This document shows positions 17,195-25,514 of a stretch of 64,000 bases of DNA, one piece after another. The number at the start of each line of letters is the position of its first letter. Within the stretch, counting starts at the first letter, position 1. The translations under genes were made by a program, and so were the position numbers. The notes beneath the pieces were generated by a model. That model saw nothing but the letters and a program-made list of their open reading frames with translations, was not told the DNA's origin and searched no databases. Source of the DNA: an uncultured Veillonella sp. (lineage in GTDB: Bacteria > Bacillota > Negativicutes > Veillonellales > Veillonellaceae); the NCBI GenBank assembly GCA_900538355.1, contig UPXS01000012.1:4867-68866 (forward strand). Direction: 5' to 3'.

Positions 17195-17683
17195 CTAAAT
17201 CTTTTCTCCACGGCTCATTGCAGTAATGCCAGTTTTGGCAATTTCAAGGACACCATAGGTTTCCATAATTTGAATGAAGCCGCGTAATTTTTCTACGCTA
17301 CCAATTACTTCGATAATCATAGAAGTAGGAGAAATATCGAGTACATTGCCACGATATACATCGGCAATTTGTACAATTTGTGATCGTGTTGCAGCAGTTG
17401 CTTTTACCTTGATAAGCATTAACTCACGGCATACCACATCATGATCTTCAAAAACTTTAACTTTTACAACATCAATGAGCTTGTAAATTTGTTTTTGAAT
17501 TTGGTCTAAGATGCGATCATCTGCCTCAACGGTGAGGGTAATACGAGCGTAGCCTGGTGTATTTGTAATACCAGATGTCATCTTTGTAACATTAAAACCA
17601 CGACGGTTAAAGAGTGCCAATATACGTGCACCAATGCCTGCTGTATTTTTTGCAATTACTAAGACTTGATGTTCTCTCGCCAT
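17195..17683 (-). CDS. ilvN: Acetolactate synthase, small regulatory subunit
   Basis: Regulatory subunit of acetohydroxyacid synthase, which activates the catalytic subunit and confers valine feedback inhibition. At 162 residues it matches the family. The N-terminal ACT domain (about 5-75) includes ARILALFNRRGFNVTKMTSG; the C-terminal ACT-like domain ends with GVLEIAKTGITAMSRG. The start overlaps the ilvB stop as TAATG, so translation is probably coupled and subunit ratio kept even. The upstream site is AAGGGG. Confidence 0.95.
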   Translation of the reverse strand: MAREHQVLVIAKNTAGIGARILALFNRRGFNVTKMTSGITNTPGYARITLTVEADDRILDQIQKQIYKLIDVVKVKVFEDHDVVCRELMLIKVKATAATRSQIVQIADVYRGNVLDISPTSMIIEVIGSVEKLRGFIQIMETYGVLEIAKTGITAMSRGEKI

Positions 17684-19392
17684 TATAGCACCCCTTTCTT
17701 GCCCATCATACCACTTACGGTACCGCCAGCTGGAATCATCGGCAATACATTATCTTCTCTTGCTACACGGCAATCCAAGATGATGCTTTCATCAGATGTA
17801 ATGAAAGATTTAAATTCTTTATTGAAATCATCTACATTATCGATACGAGCGGCTTTCAAATCAAAGGCATCGGCCAATTTCAAGAAGTCTGGACTCGCTT
17901 CCAAATCTACATAGGAATAACGGCGGTCATTAAAGATTTGTTGCCATTGACGAACCATGCCAAGGTAACCGTTATTAATGATAACAATCTTAATTGGTAA
18001 ATTATATTGGCGAACCATCATGAGCTCTTCGAAGGTCATTTGGAATCCACCATCACCAACAACAAGGATAACTTGTTTATGAGGTGCCCCCACTTGAGCA
18101 CCAATAGCAGCTGGTAAACCATAGCCCATGGTACCTGCACCACCAGATGTAACAATGGTATGCGGTTTTTTATGAGTTAAGAATTGAGCCGCCCACATTT
18201 GATGTTGGCCTACGTCAGTTACAATAACTGCATCCTCTTTGGCAATCTTGTTAAGTTCAGATAATACGTATTGTGGATGTAATACACCATCTTTAGATTC
18301 AGGAATTACCATAGGATATTCCGCTTGCCATTCACGAATTTGTCCGATCCACGCTTCATGAGTTGTAGGTTCTACAAGCGTATTAAGTTCAGATAAAACT
18401 CGCTTCAAGTCACCTACAATTGGTACGTTAATAGTAACGTTTTTATCAATTTCTGCTGGGTCGATATCAATATGAATGATTTTAGCTTTTTTACAGAAGA
18501 AATCTGGATGGCCTGTAATGCGGTCGTGGAAACGAATACCTGCAGCAATAACTAAATCTGCTTCTTCTGTGCAGTTGTTAGCCGCTACAGAGCCATGCAT
18601 ACCCACCATACCAAGAGCAAGCTCATGGTTACCTGGGAAACCACCAAGGCCAACTAATGTATTTGTTACAGGAATTTGAGCCTTTTCTGCCAATTCCTTT
18701 AATTCATCCATAGCGCCAGATTTCAATACACCGGCACCGGCAATGATGAGCGGACGTTTCGCATTTTTAATAAGCGTAGCCGCTTTCTTAATTTGCCCTT
18801 GATGGCCTTTATATGTAGGATCATAACCTTCAAGGTGAATCGGTACTTCGTATAATTTATTGTATTCTGACATGGATATTTTTTCTGTTTGAACATCCTT
18901 AGGAATATCAATAAGAACAGGACCTGGACGGCCTGTACTAGCAATAAAATACGCTTCTTTAATGATGCGAGGTAAATCGCGAATATCTTGAACAAGGTAG
19001 TTATGTTTTGTAATCGGCATGGTAATACCTTGGATATCTGCTTCTTGGAAGGAATCCTTACCAATAAACGGACGACCAACCTGACCAGTAATGGCCACCA
19101 TAGGTACAGAATCCATGTAAGCAGTCATAATACCTGTAACAAGATTAGTTGCACCAGGACCGGACGTAGCAAGGCATACGCCTACTTTTCCAGATACCCG
19201 TGCATAACCATCTGCTGCATGGGCTGCACCTTGTTCATGACGAACAAAATAATGTTTAATTTCAGGGAAGCTATAAATTTCATCATAAATTGGAATTACT
19301 GCGCCACCTGGATAACCGAACATGTCAGTTACACCAAGGCGATGCAATGTTTCAAGGACAATACGTGCCCCATTGATTGTTTCTGCGCTCAT
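17683..19392 (-). CDS. ilvB: Acetolactate synthase, large catalytic subunit
   Basis: Thiamine-diphosphate enzyme that makes acetolactate from two pyruvates or acetohydroxybutyrate from pyruvate and 2-oxobutyrate. At 569 residues it is full length. Visible are the N-terminal catalytic glutamate region FVRHEQGAAHAADGYAR, the central FAD-binding domain and the ThDP/Mg motif GDGGFQMTFEELMMV ending IINNGYLGMVRQWQ near residue 480. The ATG has AAAGGG upstream. It lies 19 bp after ilvA and overlaps ilvN. Confidence 0.97.
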   Translation of the reverse strand: MSAETINGARIVLETLHRLGVTDMFGYPGGAVIPIYDEIYSFPEIKHYFVRHEQGAAHAADGYARVSGKVGVCLATSGPGATNLVTGIMTAYMDSVPMVAITGQVGRPFIGKDSFQEADIQGITMPITKHNYLVQDIRDLPRIIKEAYFIASTGRPGPVLIDIPKDVQTEKISMSEYNKLYEVPIHLEGYDPTYKGHQGQIKKAATLIKNAKRPLIIAGAGVLKSGAMDELKELAEKAQIPVTNTLVGLGGFPGNHELALGMVGMHGSVAANNCTEEADLVIAAGIRFHDRITGHPDFFCKKAKIIHIDIDPAEIDKNVTINVPIVGDLKRVLSELNTLVEPTTHEAWIGQIREWQAEYPMVIPESKDGVLHPQYVLSELNKIAKEDAVIVTDVGQHQMWAAQFLTHKKPHTIVTSGGAGTMGYGLPAAIGAQVGAPHKQVILVVGDGGFQMTFEELMMVRQYNLPIKIVIINNGYLGMVRQWQQIFNDRRYSYVDLEASPDFLKLADAFDLKAARIDNVDDFNKEFKSFITSDESIILDCRVAREDNVLPMIPAGGTVSGMMGKKGVL

Positions 19393-19410
19393 AGGAACCC
19401 TTTCGACCAG

Positions 19411-20634
19411 CTATTCAGATAAAATCTCGCTGGAATTTAATCGTTTAATAATGTAACCATTATTTTTGAAAGTATCAATAATGTGTTGAATGTGTTCTTC
19501 ACCATTTGTTTCTACAGTCACTTGCAATTCCACTTCATGGAAGCGGTCAAGGTTTTTAAACTGATTATGATCAAGTTTAATAACGTTTGCATCCGCATCT
19601 GCAAGCATTTGAGATACAGCAACTAATTGACCTGGTTTATCAGGAAGGTTTACAGAGAAAGTGAAGATACGACCACGCAATACGAGACCTTTATTGATCA
19701 TAGAGGAAATCGTAAGTACATCGATATTACCACCACTAACAATGGCTACTGCCTTTTTGCCTTTACAGTCTAATTTTTTTAGGCCTGCCAATGGTAAAAT
19801 ACCGGAGTTTTCTGCTACTAACTTATGTTTTTCTACAAGCAACAAAAATGCTTCCATCAATTCATAATCAGAGACAGTAACAATTTCATCTACATATTTC
19901 TTAATATATGCTAATGTAGTTTCGCCGATTTGACGTACAGCTGTACCATCTGCGATAGTTGCTACCTCACTGAGTGGTACAGGATGATCTGCTTTTAACG
20001 CAGCTATTGCACTAGCCGCGCCTTCTGGTTCTACACCGATAATTTTAATGCTAGGATTTTTTAATTTTGCAGCAGCTGCAATACCAGAAACAATACCGCC
20101 ACCACCAACAGGAACTAGCAATACATCCGCATCAGGCAATTCCTCAAGAACTTCTAATGCAATTGTACCTTGCCCTTCAATAACATCTTCATCATCAAAA
20201 GGATGGACGAACACATATCCGTGCTCTTGTTGTAATTCCATCGCTTTTTGGTAAGCTTCATCATAAATCTCACCATGTAGAACGACTTCGGCACCATATT
20301 GCTTTGTAGCATTCACCTTGATGAGAGGTGTATGTTTTGGCATCACGATTGTCGCTTTAATGCCTAGACGTTTTGCAGCAAGCGCTACACCTTGCGCATG
20401 ATTACCGGCAGACGCGGCAATAACGCCGCGTGCCTTTTCTTCTTCTGTTAATTTTGCAATTTTATTATAAGCACCACGAACCTTAAAGGAACCTGTTATT
20501 TGCAAGTTTTCTGGCTTGATATATACATCATTGCCACTTTCATCGGAGAACACATCACTGTGAAGAAGTTTTGTTTTTACAGTAATTGTGCTAAGTCTCT
20601 CACGAGCCTCCATAAAATCATACAACTTATGCAT
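19411..20634 (-). CDS. ilvA: Threonine ammonia-lyase (threonine deaminase)
   Basis: PLP enzyme converting threonine to 2-oxobutyrate, the first committed step to isoleucine. It has 407 residues from the ATG at 20634. Visible are the PLP lysine in TGSFKVRGAYNKI, the SAGNHAQGVA segment, the PVGGGGIVSGIAAAAK phosphate loop and a C-terminal ACT-like domain (about 325-405; FSVNLPDKPGQLVAVSQML). One regulatory domain is the usual form in Bacillota. The chosen ATG has GGAG nine bases upstream; the ATG at 20643 touches that site. It follows ilvD by 42 bp. Confidence 0.95.
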   Translation of the reverse strand: MHKLYDFMEARERLSTITVKTKLLHSDVFSDESGNDVYIKPENLQITGSFKVRGAYNKIAKLTEEEKARGVIAASAGNHAQGVALAAKRLGIKATIVMPKHTPLIKVNATKQYGAEVVLHGEIYDEAYQKAMELQQEHGYVFVHPFDDEDVIEGQGTIALEVLEELPDADVLLVPVGGGGIVSGIAAAAKLKNPSIKIIGVEPEGAASAIAALKADHPVPLSEVATIADGTAVRQIGETTLAYIKKYVDEIVTVSDYELMEAFLLLVEKHKLVAENSGILPLAGLKKLDCKGKKAVAIVSGGNIDVLTISSMINKGLVLRGRIFTFSVNLPDKPGQLVAVSQMLADADANVIKLDHNQFKNLDRFHEVELQVTVETNGEEHIQHIIDTFKNNGYIIKRLNSSEILSE

Positions 20635-20676
20635 GTGTACCATCTCCTATTGATAGTATTAAATTAAAGTCTAATA

Positions 20677-22347
20677 TTAGTCTTCCAATACTTCAATAGC
20701 ACCTTGTGCTGCAGAGGATACGTGAAGAGCGTATTTTTTAAGGTATCCAGTTACATTGGATTTGAATGGTTTCAATGCTGCTTTACGGCGAGCAATTTCA
20801 TCGTCAGATACAGCTAATTCCAATTTACCCTTTGGAATATCGATGTTGATGATATCACCATCTTCAACAACGGCGATTGTGCCACCAGCAGCTGCTTCTG
20901 GAGATACGTGACCGATGGATGCACCACGTGTAGCACCTGAGAAACGACCGTCAGTCAACAATGCTACGTCTTTATCAAGACCCATGCCAGCGATCATGGA
21001 TGTTGGTGTCAACATTTCGCGCATGCCAGGACCACCTTTAGGACCTTCGTAGCGGATAACTACAACATCACCTTTTACGATTTTACCGCCTGTAATAGCT
21101 TCAACAGCTTCTTCTTCACTGTTGAATACTTTTGCTGGGCCAGAGTGAACGAGCATATCATCATCTACGGCACCTGCTTTTACAACGGAACCGTCTACAG
21201 CAAGGTTACCTTTAAGAACTGCGATACCACCTGTTTCATGAACAGGATTATTCCATGGATGGATAACATCTTCATCCACAACATGAGCCGCTGTTGCAAT
21301 TTCACCTTGTGTTTTAAGAGCTACAGTTTTGCAATCTGTATGCAAACGACCATTTTCTGCTAAACGTTTCAACACAGCAGATACGCCGCCGGCAGCATAC
21401 AAGTCTTCGATGAAGTATTTACCAGATGGAGAAAGTTTAGATAGTTGAGGTGTATTTTGTGCAATGCGATCGAAGTCGTCTAAGGACAATGGTACACCTG
21501 CTTCGTGAGCGATAGCTGGCAAATGAAGCGCTGTATTAGAGGAACCACCCAAAGCCATATCTAGAGCTACTGCATTTTCAAAGGCTTCGCGAGTCATAAT
21601 GTCTTTTGGACGAAGATTTGCTTTCAATACCTCTACTGCTTGCATACCTGCTAATTTAGCAAGACGTAAACGTTCAGAGTATACTGCTGGAATTGTACCA
21701 TTACCAGGAAGGCCCATACCAAGAGCTTCTGTTAAGCAGTTCATTGTATTAGCTGTGTACATACCAGAGCAAGAACCACATGTAGGACATGCTGTATTTT
21801 CGATTTCAGATAACTCAGCATCACCCATTTCACCAGTTTGATGTTTACCTACTGCTTCGAATACATCAGACAAACCTATTTTTTTGCCATTATGTACGCC
21901 TGCAAGCATAGCACCACCAGACACGAATACGGATGGAATGTTTAGACGAGCTGCAGCGATCAACATACCAGGTACTACTTTATCGCAGTTTGGAATGAAT
22001 ACCATAGCATCAAATGGTGTTGCCATAGCTGTTGCTTCGATGGAATCAGCGATGATATTACGAGTTACCAAGGAGTATTTCATGCCGATGTGGTTCATCG
22101 CCAAGCCGTCACAAATACCAATTGTATTGAACTCGATTGGCACACCACCTGCGTTGCGAATGCCGTCTTTTACGGCTTGTACAATATTTTTCAAGCCCAC
22201 GTGACCAGGGATAATTTCGTTGAAAGAGTTCGCAATACCAATGACTGGTCTGCCCATTTCTTCATCAACAAAACCAAGAGCTTTTAGCAAAGATCTGTGT
22301 GGTGCTCGTGCTACGCCTGTTTTTAAATTGTCACTTCTACAACTCAT
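20677..22347 (-). CDS. ilvD: Dihydroxy-acid dehydratase
   Basis: Iron-sulfur enzyme that dehydrates dihydroxyisovalerate and dihydroxymethylvalerate to the 2-oxo acids. The protein is 556 residues from the ATG at 22347, which has GAGGAG upstream. Cluster ligands are seen in FIPNCDKVVPGM and CPTCGSCSGMYTANTMNCL, and the C-terminal GRFSGATRGASIGHVSPEAA is intact. A longer frame starting at 22395 would run into the hairpin region and has no ribosome site. It is the first structural gene of the ilv operon, downstream of a leader peptide and terminator that could make expression depend on branched-chain aminoacyl-tRNA. Confidence 0.97.
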   Translation of the reverse strand: MSCRSDNLKTGVARAPHRSLLKALGFVDEEMGRPVIGIANSFNEIIPGHVGLKNIVQAVKDGIRNAGGVPIEFNTIGICDGLAMNHIGMKYSLVTRNIIADSIEATAMATPFDAMVFIPNCDKVVPGMLIAAARLNIPSVFVSGGAMLAGVHNGKKIGLSDVFEAVGKHQTGEMGDAELSEIENTACPTCGSCSGMYTANTMNCLTEALGMGLPGNGTIPAVYSERLRLAKLAGMQAVEVLKANLRPKDIMTREAFENAVALDMALGGSSNTALHLPAIAHEAGVPLSLDDFDRIAQNTPQLSKLSPSGKYFIEDLYAAGGVSAVLKRLAENGRLHTDCKTVALKTQGEIATAAHVVDEDVIHPWNNPVHETGGIAVLKGNLAVDGSVVKAGAVDDDMLVHSGPAKVFNSEEEAVEAITGGKIVKGDVVVIRYEGPKGGPGMREMLTPTSMIAGMGLDKDVALLTDGRFSGATRGASIGHVSPEAAAGGTIAVVEDGDIINIDIPKGKLELAVSDDEIARRKAALKPFKSNVTGYLKKYALHVSSAAQGAIEVLED

Positions 22348-22368
22348 GTTAATCTCCTCACTTTTCTG

Positions 22369-22393
22369 GAAAGCATCCACTTGGATGCCTTTC
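22369..22393 (-). promoter_or_regulatory. Hairpin just upstream of the ilvD ribosome binding site
   Basis: An inverted repeat (GAAAGGCATCC / GGATGCTTTC on the minus strand, one bulge) with a four-base loop lies between the leader terminator and the ilvD Shine-Dalgarno site. It is not followed by a T run. It may protect the message or belong to the attenuator fold. Confidence 0.45.
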
Positions 22394-22400
22394 AACTGAA

Positions 22401-22430
22401 TAAAAAAAGACGATTCTTATGAATCGTCTT
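22401..22430 (-). terminator. Candidate attenuator terminator of the ilv operon
   Basis: A 10-bp perfect stem AAGACGATTC/GAATCGTCTT with a four-base loop is followed by seven T residues on the minus strand. It stands 110 nt after the stop of the leader ORF and 54 nt before the ilvD start, with no other gene between, which is the position expected for an attenuator. Confidence 0.8.
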
Positions 22431-22539
22431 AAAAGTTTACAAATGATATTCCTTTTGTTTACAGAATTCCTATATACATAAACGACCTATGTATCCCTTG
22501 GAATAAATACACATAAGAAACAAACCGTATAGTCAAATC

Positions 22540-22671
22540 TTATTGATTGTATATTAAACCATTCATGGAACTTCTAAGACAAAAACGTGTTAAGTTGTTG
22601 TTCATAATTCGAATGTCTTTAATAATCACGACGAGCGCGATAATCAACAAGCTAATGACTAAACCCAACAT
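22540..22671 (-). CDS. Candidate ilv leader peptide, 43 residues
   Basis: A short ORF starting MLGLVISLLIIALVV and continuing IIKDIRI, then a polar, partly basic tail to the stop at 22540. Fifteen of the first 22 residues are Leu, Ile or Val. The N-terminal LGLVISLLI resembles the RVISLVVI part of the enterobacterial ilvGMEDA leader as remembered. GGAGG lies 4 bases before the ATG, and a near-consensus promoter lies 35 bp upstream. A terminator and then ilvD follow. It is most simply read as a sensing leader: stalling at branched-chain codons would favour read-through. The alternative is a genuine one-span membrane peptide. Confidence 0.6.
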   Translation of the reverse strand: MLGLVISLLIIALVVIIKDIRIMNNNLTRFCLRSSMNGLIYNQ

Positions 22672-22705
22672 GTTTCCTCCTAAAGTAATCTGTAATCATA
22701 AAATA

Positions 22706-22734
22706 ATAATAACACTTTATATAATGTCGTGCAA
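22706..22734 (-). promoter_or_regulatory. Candidate promoter of the ilv leader and operon
   Basis: On the minus strand TTGCAC (22729-22734) and TATTAT (22706-22711) are separated by exactly 17 bp. The expected start near 22699 gives about 28 nt before the leader ATG. It is the best promoter match upstream of ilvD. Confidence 0.65.
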
Positions 22735-22873
22735 TAAATATTCTATAGATTTATTATATAAATTTTTAAAGTTTACCATATATAAAAACTATAGCAATAA
22801 TAAATAATACACTACCTATCTAATACACATAGAAAATAAATCGATAACAAACTAGTAAATAGGTAGCACAAAT

Positions 22874-22903
22874 AAAAAATCCCCCACTACTGTGAGAGAT
22901 TTT
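22874..22903 (-). terminator. Intrinsic terminator of the DASS transporter gene
   Basis: An 11-bp stem AAATCTCTCAC/GTGGGGGATTT, with two to three G-U pairs and a four-base loop, is followed on the minus strand by TTTATTT. Confidence 0.75.
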
Positions 22904-22909
22904 TGAATA

Positions 22910-24313
22910 TTATAGAATACCGAATAGCCACATGCCAAGGGTACCGCCCCAGAAGTGAATTAAGAAGCTAACCACAGAAATAGCAAGGCCTACACGCCAC
23001 CATGTTCCTTGTGGTACATAACCAGCACCGAAGAAGATTGGCGTTACACCAGAACTATAATGTGTTAATGTACAGCCAGGGCTGTTCATCAAACCAAAGA
23101 GCAAGATGGTAAATGGAATTGGTGCGCCCATTGCTACCAAGATAGCTGCAAAGGCGGAGAATAACGCTGTAATACGAGCTGTACCACTGGCAAAGAAATA
23201 TTGAGAGTAAACAAAGGTTGCAGAGATAATGAAGGATGCCCAGAACCAATCAATACCTACAAGATGTTGACTTACAAAATCAGCAAATACTGCAACAACA
23301 CCGAGCTTGCCAAGTAAACCAGCCATACCAACGAGGGTACCCATCCAGATTAGAATATCCCAACCTGTGCGTTCACCTAGAATATCTTCCCATGTAAGGG
23401 ATCCTGTAACTACACAAGCAAGTACGCCCATCATAGCAACTACAGTAGGATGTAACTTCGTCCAAATCGCTGTGGACCACAACAAAATACAAAGTACAAA
23501 AATAATAGCCACTGAAATTTCAGCCTTTGTAATAGGACCTAGTATATCTAGCTCTTTTTGGGCCATTACCGCTGCTTGAGGTGTCTCCTTAATTTCAGGT
23601 GGATAGATTTTATAAATAAACCAAGGCATCAAGATCATACAAAGTACACCAGGGATTACACCTGCTTGGAACCATTCCCACCATGAAATATCATAGCCAA
23701 ATAATTTTGCACCTAAGGATGTAATCAATAAGTTACCACTACAAGCAGTTAAGAAGATTGTTACAGTAATGGTGTTTATCGTATGAGCCGTTGTCATCAA
23801 GTATGCCCCAATACGACGTGCCGTACTACCATTTGGCTCAGAATCAAAGGCTAACGAAATGTTTTGTACAATTGGAAAAATAATACCGCCTCCACGAGCC
23901 GTATTAGATGGCGTGGCAGGAGAAATAATAAGATCCGTACAAGCCAATGCATAAGCTAACTTTAAGGAACTAGTACCAAAGGAGCGAATCAAAGTATACG
24001 CGATACGCTTACCAAGGCCAGAATTAATAATGCCTCTAGAAAAGAATACAGCTGCTACGATAAGCCATACATTGGCTTCAGCGTAACCACCTAATGCTTG
24101 CACCATGGTAATAGAATTTGTTGCTACAGTCGCAACAATACCAAAGAGTGCCATAATACCGGTTGGCCAAGGTCGTAAAATAAAACCTACAATTGTAGCC
24201 GTGAAGATAGCTAATAAATGCCAGCCTTCAGGCTTAATCGCCTCTGTATGAGGCAAGAACCAAATCACAAGTCCTACCAGTACCGTCAGTGCGGCGCGTG
24301 TAAAGGTATTCAT
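22910..24313 (-). CDS. DASS/SLC13-family anion transporter
   Basis: A 467-residue integral membrane protein with about 12 hydrophobic segments. It belongs to the divalent anion:Na+ symporter family, which carries dicarboxylates, citrate or related anions. The first family motif is visible around DLIISPATPSNTARGGGIIFPI (about 130-150), with the SNT element; a second is near the C-terminus, in GLMNSPGCTLTHYSSG. The ATG follows GGAGGTTCT. It is monocistronic between two terminators. Dicarboxylate or lactate-linked anion exchange would fit an organic-acid fermenter, but the substrate cannot be read from the sequence. Confidence 0.88.
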   Translation of the reverse strand: MNTFTRAALTVLVGLVIWFLPHTEAIKPEGWHLLAIFTATIVGFILRPWPTGIMALFGIVATVATNSITMVQALGGYAEANVWLIVAAVFFSRGIINSGLGKRIAYTLIRSFGTSSLKLAYALACTDLIISPATPSNTARGGGIIFPIVQNISLAFDSEPNGSTARRIGAYLMTTAHTINTITVTIFLTACSGNLLITSLGAKLFGYDISWWEWFQAGVIPGVLCMILMPWFIYKIYPPEIKETPQAAVMAQKELDILGPITKAEISVAIIFVLCILLWSTAIWTKLHPTVVAMMGVLACVVTGSLTWEDILGERTGWDILIWMGTLVGMAGLLGKLGVVAVFADFVSQHLVGIDWFWASFIISATFVYSQYFFASGTARITALFSAFAAILVAMGAPIPFTILLFGLMNSPGCTLTHYSSGVTPIFFGAGYVPQGTWWRVGLAISVVSFLIHFWGGTLGMWLFGIL

Positions 24314-24360
24314 AGAACCTCCGTATCAAACTACACATATCAATAGTTACTGTTGATTAT

Positions 24361-24400
24361 AAAAAACTATATGGCGGTCATCACACATAACCGCCATATA
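24361..24400 (-). terminator. Intrinsic terminator of the cupin gene
   Basis: An 11-bp perfect stem TATATGGCGGT/ACCGCCATATA is followed by GTTTTTT on the minus strand. Confidence 0.85.
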
Positions 24401-24402
24401 AA

Positions 24403-24846
24403 TTAGCAACTTTCCAAAAATTCTTTAATCTTTGGATTAGAGCGCAATGTATCCATCTCTTCAGGGGTTAATAATTTTACCTTATCCCGATCTTGGTTAA
24501 CCAAGCAAAGGAACCCGATATAATCTCCTTTATTAGCCCGGAATTGATGTATCGTTTTACCTGGAATTTCAATAAAATCACCAGCTTCTACATCATGGAT
24601 TTCATCGCCTAATAAGACTTGCCCCTTCCCACGGAATATCATAACCATATGTGTATGTTCATGATATTCAAGCGTAGAGTAACCACCTGGCAAGCATTCA
24701 AAATAGCGGAATTGGCATGGAATATCAAAGGCCCCATCGTATAAAACTTGACGTGTTACATCTTTAAAAGGGCTACCATCTTGTTTATATACCAAGGTAT
24801 CGACGCCATCCCACTTGAAATTTTTAGCATCAAACTTGCGTATCAT
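24403..24846 (-). CDS. Cupin-domain protein
   Basis: A 147-residue small-barrel protein. Motif 1 of the cupin fold is visible in LEYHEHTHMVMIFRGKGQVLLG (about 58-78), with metal-binding histidines HxH and a following glutamate missing or shifted; motif 2 is DFIEIPGKTIHQFRA (about 90-105). Such single-domain cupins can be isomerases, oxygenases or sensors, and the activity is unknown here. The ATG has AAGAGG upstream. It lies between two terminators, so it is transcribed on its own. Confidence 0.82.
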   Translation of the reverse strand: MIRKFDAKNFKWDGVDTLVYKQDGSPFKDVTRQVLYDGAFDIPCQFRYFECLPGGYSTLEYHEHTHMVMIFRGKGQVLLGDEIHDVEAGDFIEIPGKTIHQFRANKGDYIGFLCLVNQDRDKVKLLTPEEMDTLRSNPKIKEFLESC

Positions 24847-24863
24847 TTTATTACCTCTTTATG

Positions 24864-24900
24864 AAAAAAGGCTGCATCGAAACAGTGTTTCAATACAGCC
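24864..24900 (-). terminator. Intrinsic terminator of the pgl-tatA-HMA cluster
   Basis: A stem GGCTG..GAAAC/GTTTC..CAGCC with small internal loops is followed by TTTTTT on the minus strand, directly downstream of the HMA protein gene. Confidence 0.75.
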
Positions 24901-24912
24901 CTATGGGTTCGA

Positions 24913-25221
24913 TTATTTGAAGAAACGTTTCAATGTTCCTAATAAACCATGACTATGTTTTTGTACACCATCTGCAACGCTTTCTACATCAAAGCCTGTA
25001 CGTTCAATAGCTTTTGTAATAACTTCAACAGATGTTTTTGTTGGATCAAAAGAAACAGTCGCTGTTTTCTCTGGCAAATTTACCTCTGCGCTCAAAACGC
25101 CAGGTAAACCAAGGGATGCACCTTCAACAGTTTCTTTACAGTTATTGCACATCATACCAGGTACAGTAAATACCTTTGTTACAACGCCATTATCTTCACC
25201 GCAACCACAATCTTTACACAT
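24913..25221 (-). CDS. Heavy-metal-associated (HMA) domain protein
   Basis: A 102-residue protein. A short N-terminal extension with clustered cysteines (MCKDCGCGED) precedes a CopZ/MerP-like HMA fold with the metal-binding GMMCNNCKETVEG motif (about residues 20-32) and the usual beta-alpha-beta-beta-alpha-beta order. Residues 78-102 are a basic tail with a histidine. It could be a copper chaperone or an inner-membrane-associated metal-binding protein; no copper ATPase gene is near. The ATG has GGAGG upstream. It starts 14 bp after tatA and is probably co-transcribed with it and pgl. Confidence 0.85.
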   Translation of the reverse strand: MCKDCGCGEDNGVVTKVFTVPGMMCNNCKETVEGASLGLPGVLSAEVNLPEKTATVSFDPTKTSVEVITKAIERTGFDVESVADGVQKHSHGLLGTLKRFFK

Positions 25222-25235
25222 AGTGATACCTCCTA

Positions 25236-25478
25236 TTAATCATTAGCTTCTTTATGTTTATCGTCGTTTTTAGCCCCTGCTGTTACGTCGATAGTAGTCG
25301 CCTTTTTAACGGCTTCTTTCGTTTCATCAACAGCTTTTTTAGGGCCCGAAATAGCATCTTTAAATTCATTGATGCCCTTACCAATAGCTTTACCTACTTC
25401 AGGCAACTTACCAGGTCCGAAGATAACTAAAGCGATCACTAATATAACTATTAATTCAGGTGTTCCTATAGATCCCAT
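25236..25478 (-). CDS. tatA: Twin-arginine translocase subunit TatA/TatE
   Basis: An 80-residue protein with one membrane helix (about residues 7-22, PELIVILVIALVIFGPGKLPEVG) followed by the FGPGKLPE hinge, an amphipathic helix and a charged tail (VKKATTIDVTAGAKNDDKHKE). It forms the protein-conducting part of the Tat system. No tatC is in this window, so it must rely on one elsewhere. The ATG has AAGGAGATACAT upstream. It lies between pgl and the HMA gene in one operon. Confidence 0.92.
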   Translation of the reverse strand: MGSIGTPELIVILVIALVIFGPGKLPEVGKAIGKGINEFKDAISGPKKAVDETKEAVKKATTIDVTAGAKNDDKHKEAND

Positions 25479-25514
25479 ATGTATCTCCTTTATATTTACT
25501 AAAACTTACATCTT

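Noticed and set aside
22347..22395. A longer N-terminus for IlvD starting at 22395
   Set aside because: The extension lacks a ribosome site and does not match the family start; the ATG at 22347 has GAGGAG.
22436..22700. T-box riboswitch in front of ilvD
   Set aside because: No T-box bulge sequence or specifier-loop landmarks were found on the minus strand; the leader ORF explains the region better.
22547..22807. An 86-codon plus-strand ORF across the ilv leader
   Set aside because: It runs antisense to the leader peptide and has no ribosome site; the composition is random AT-rich.
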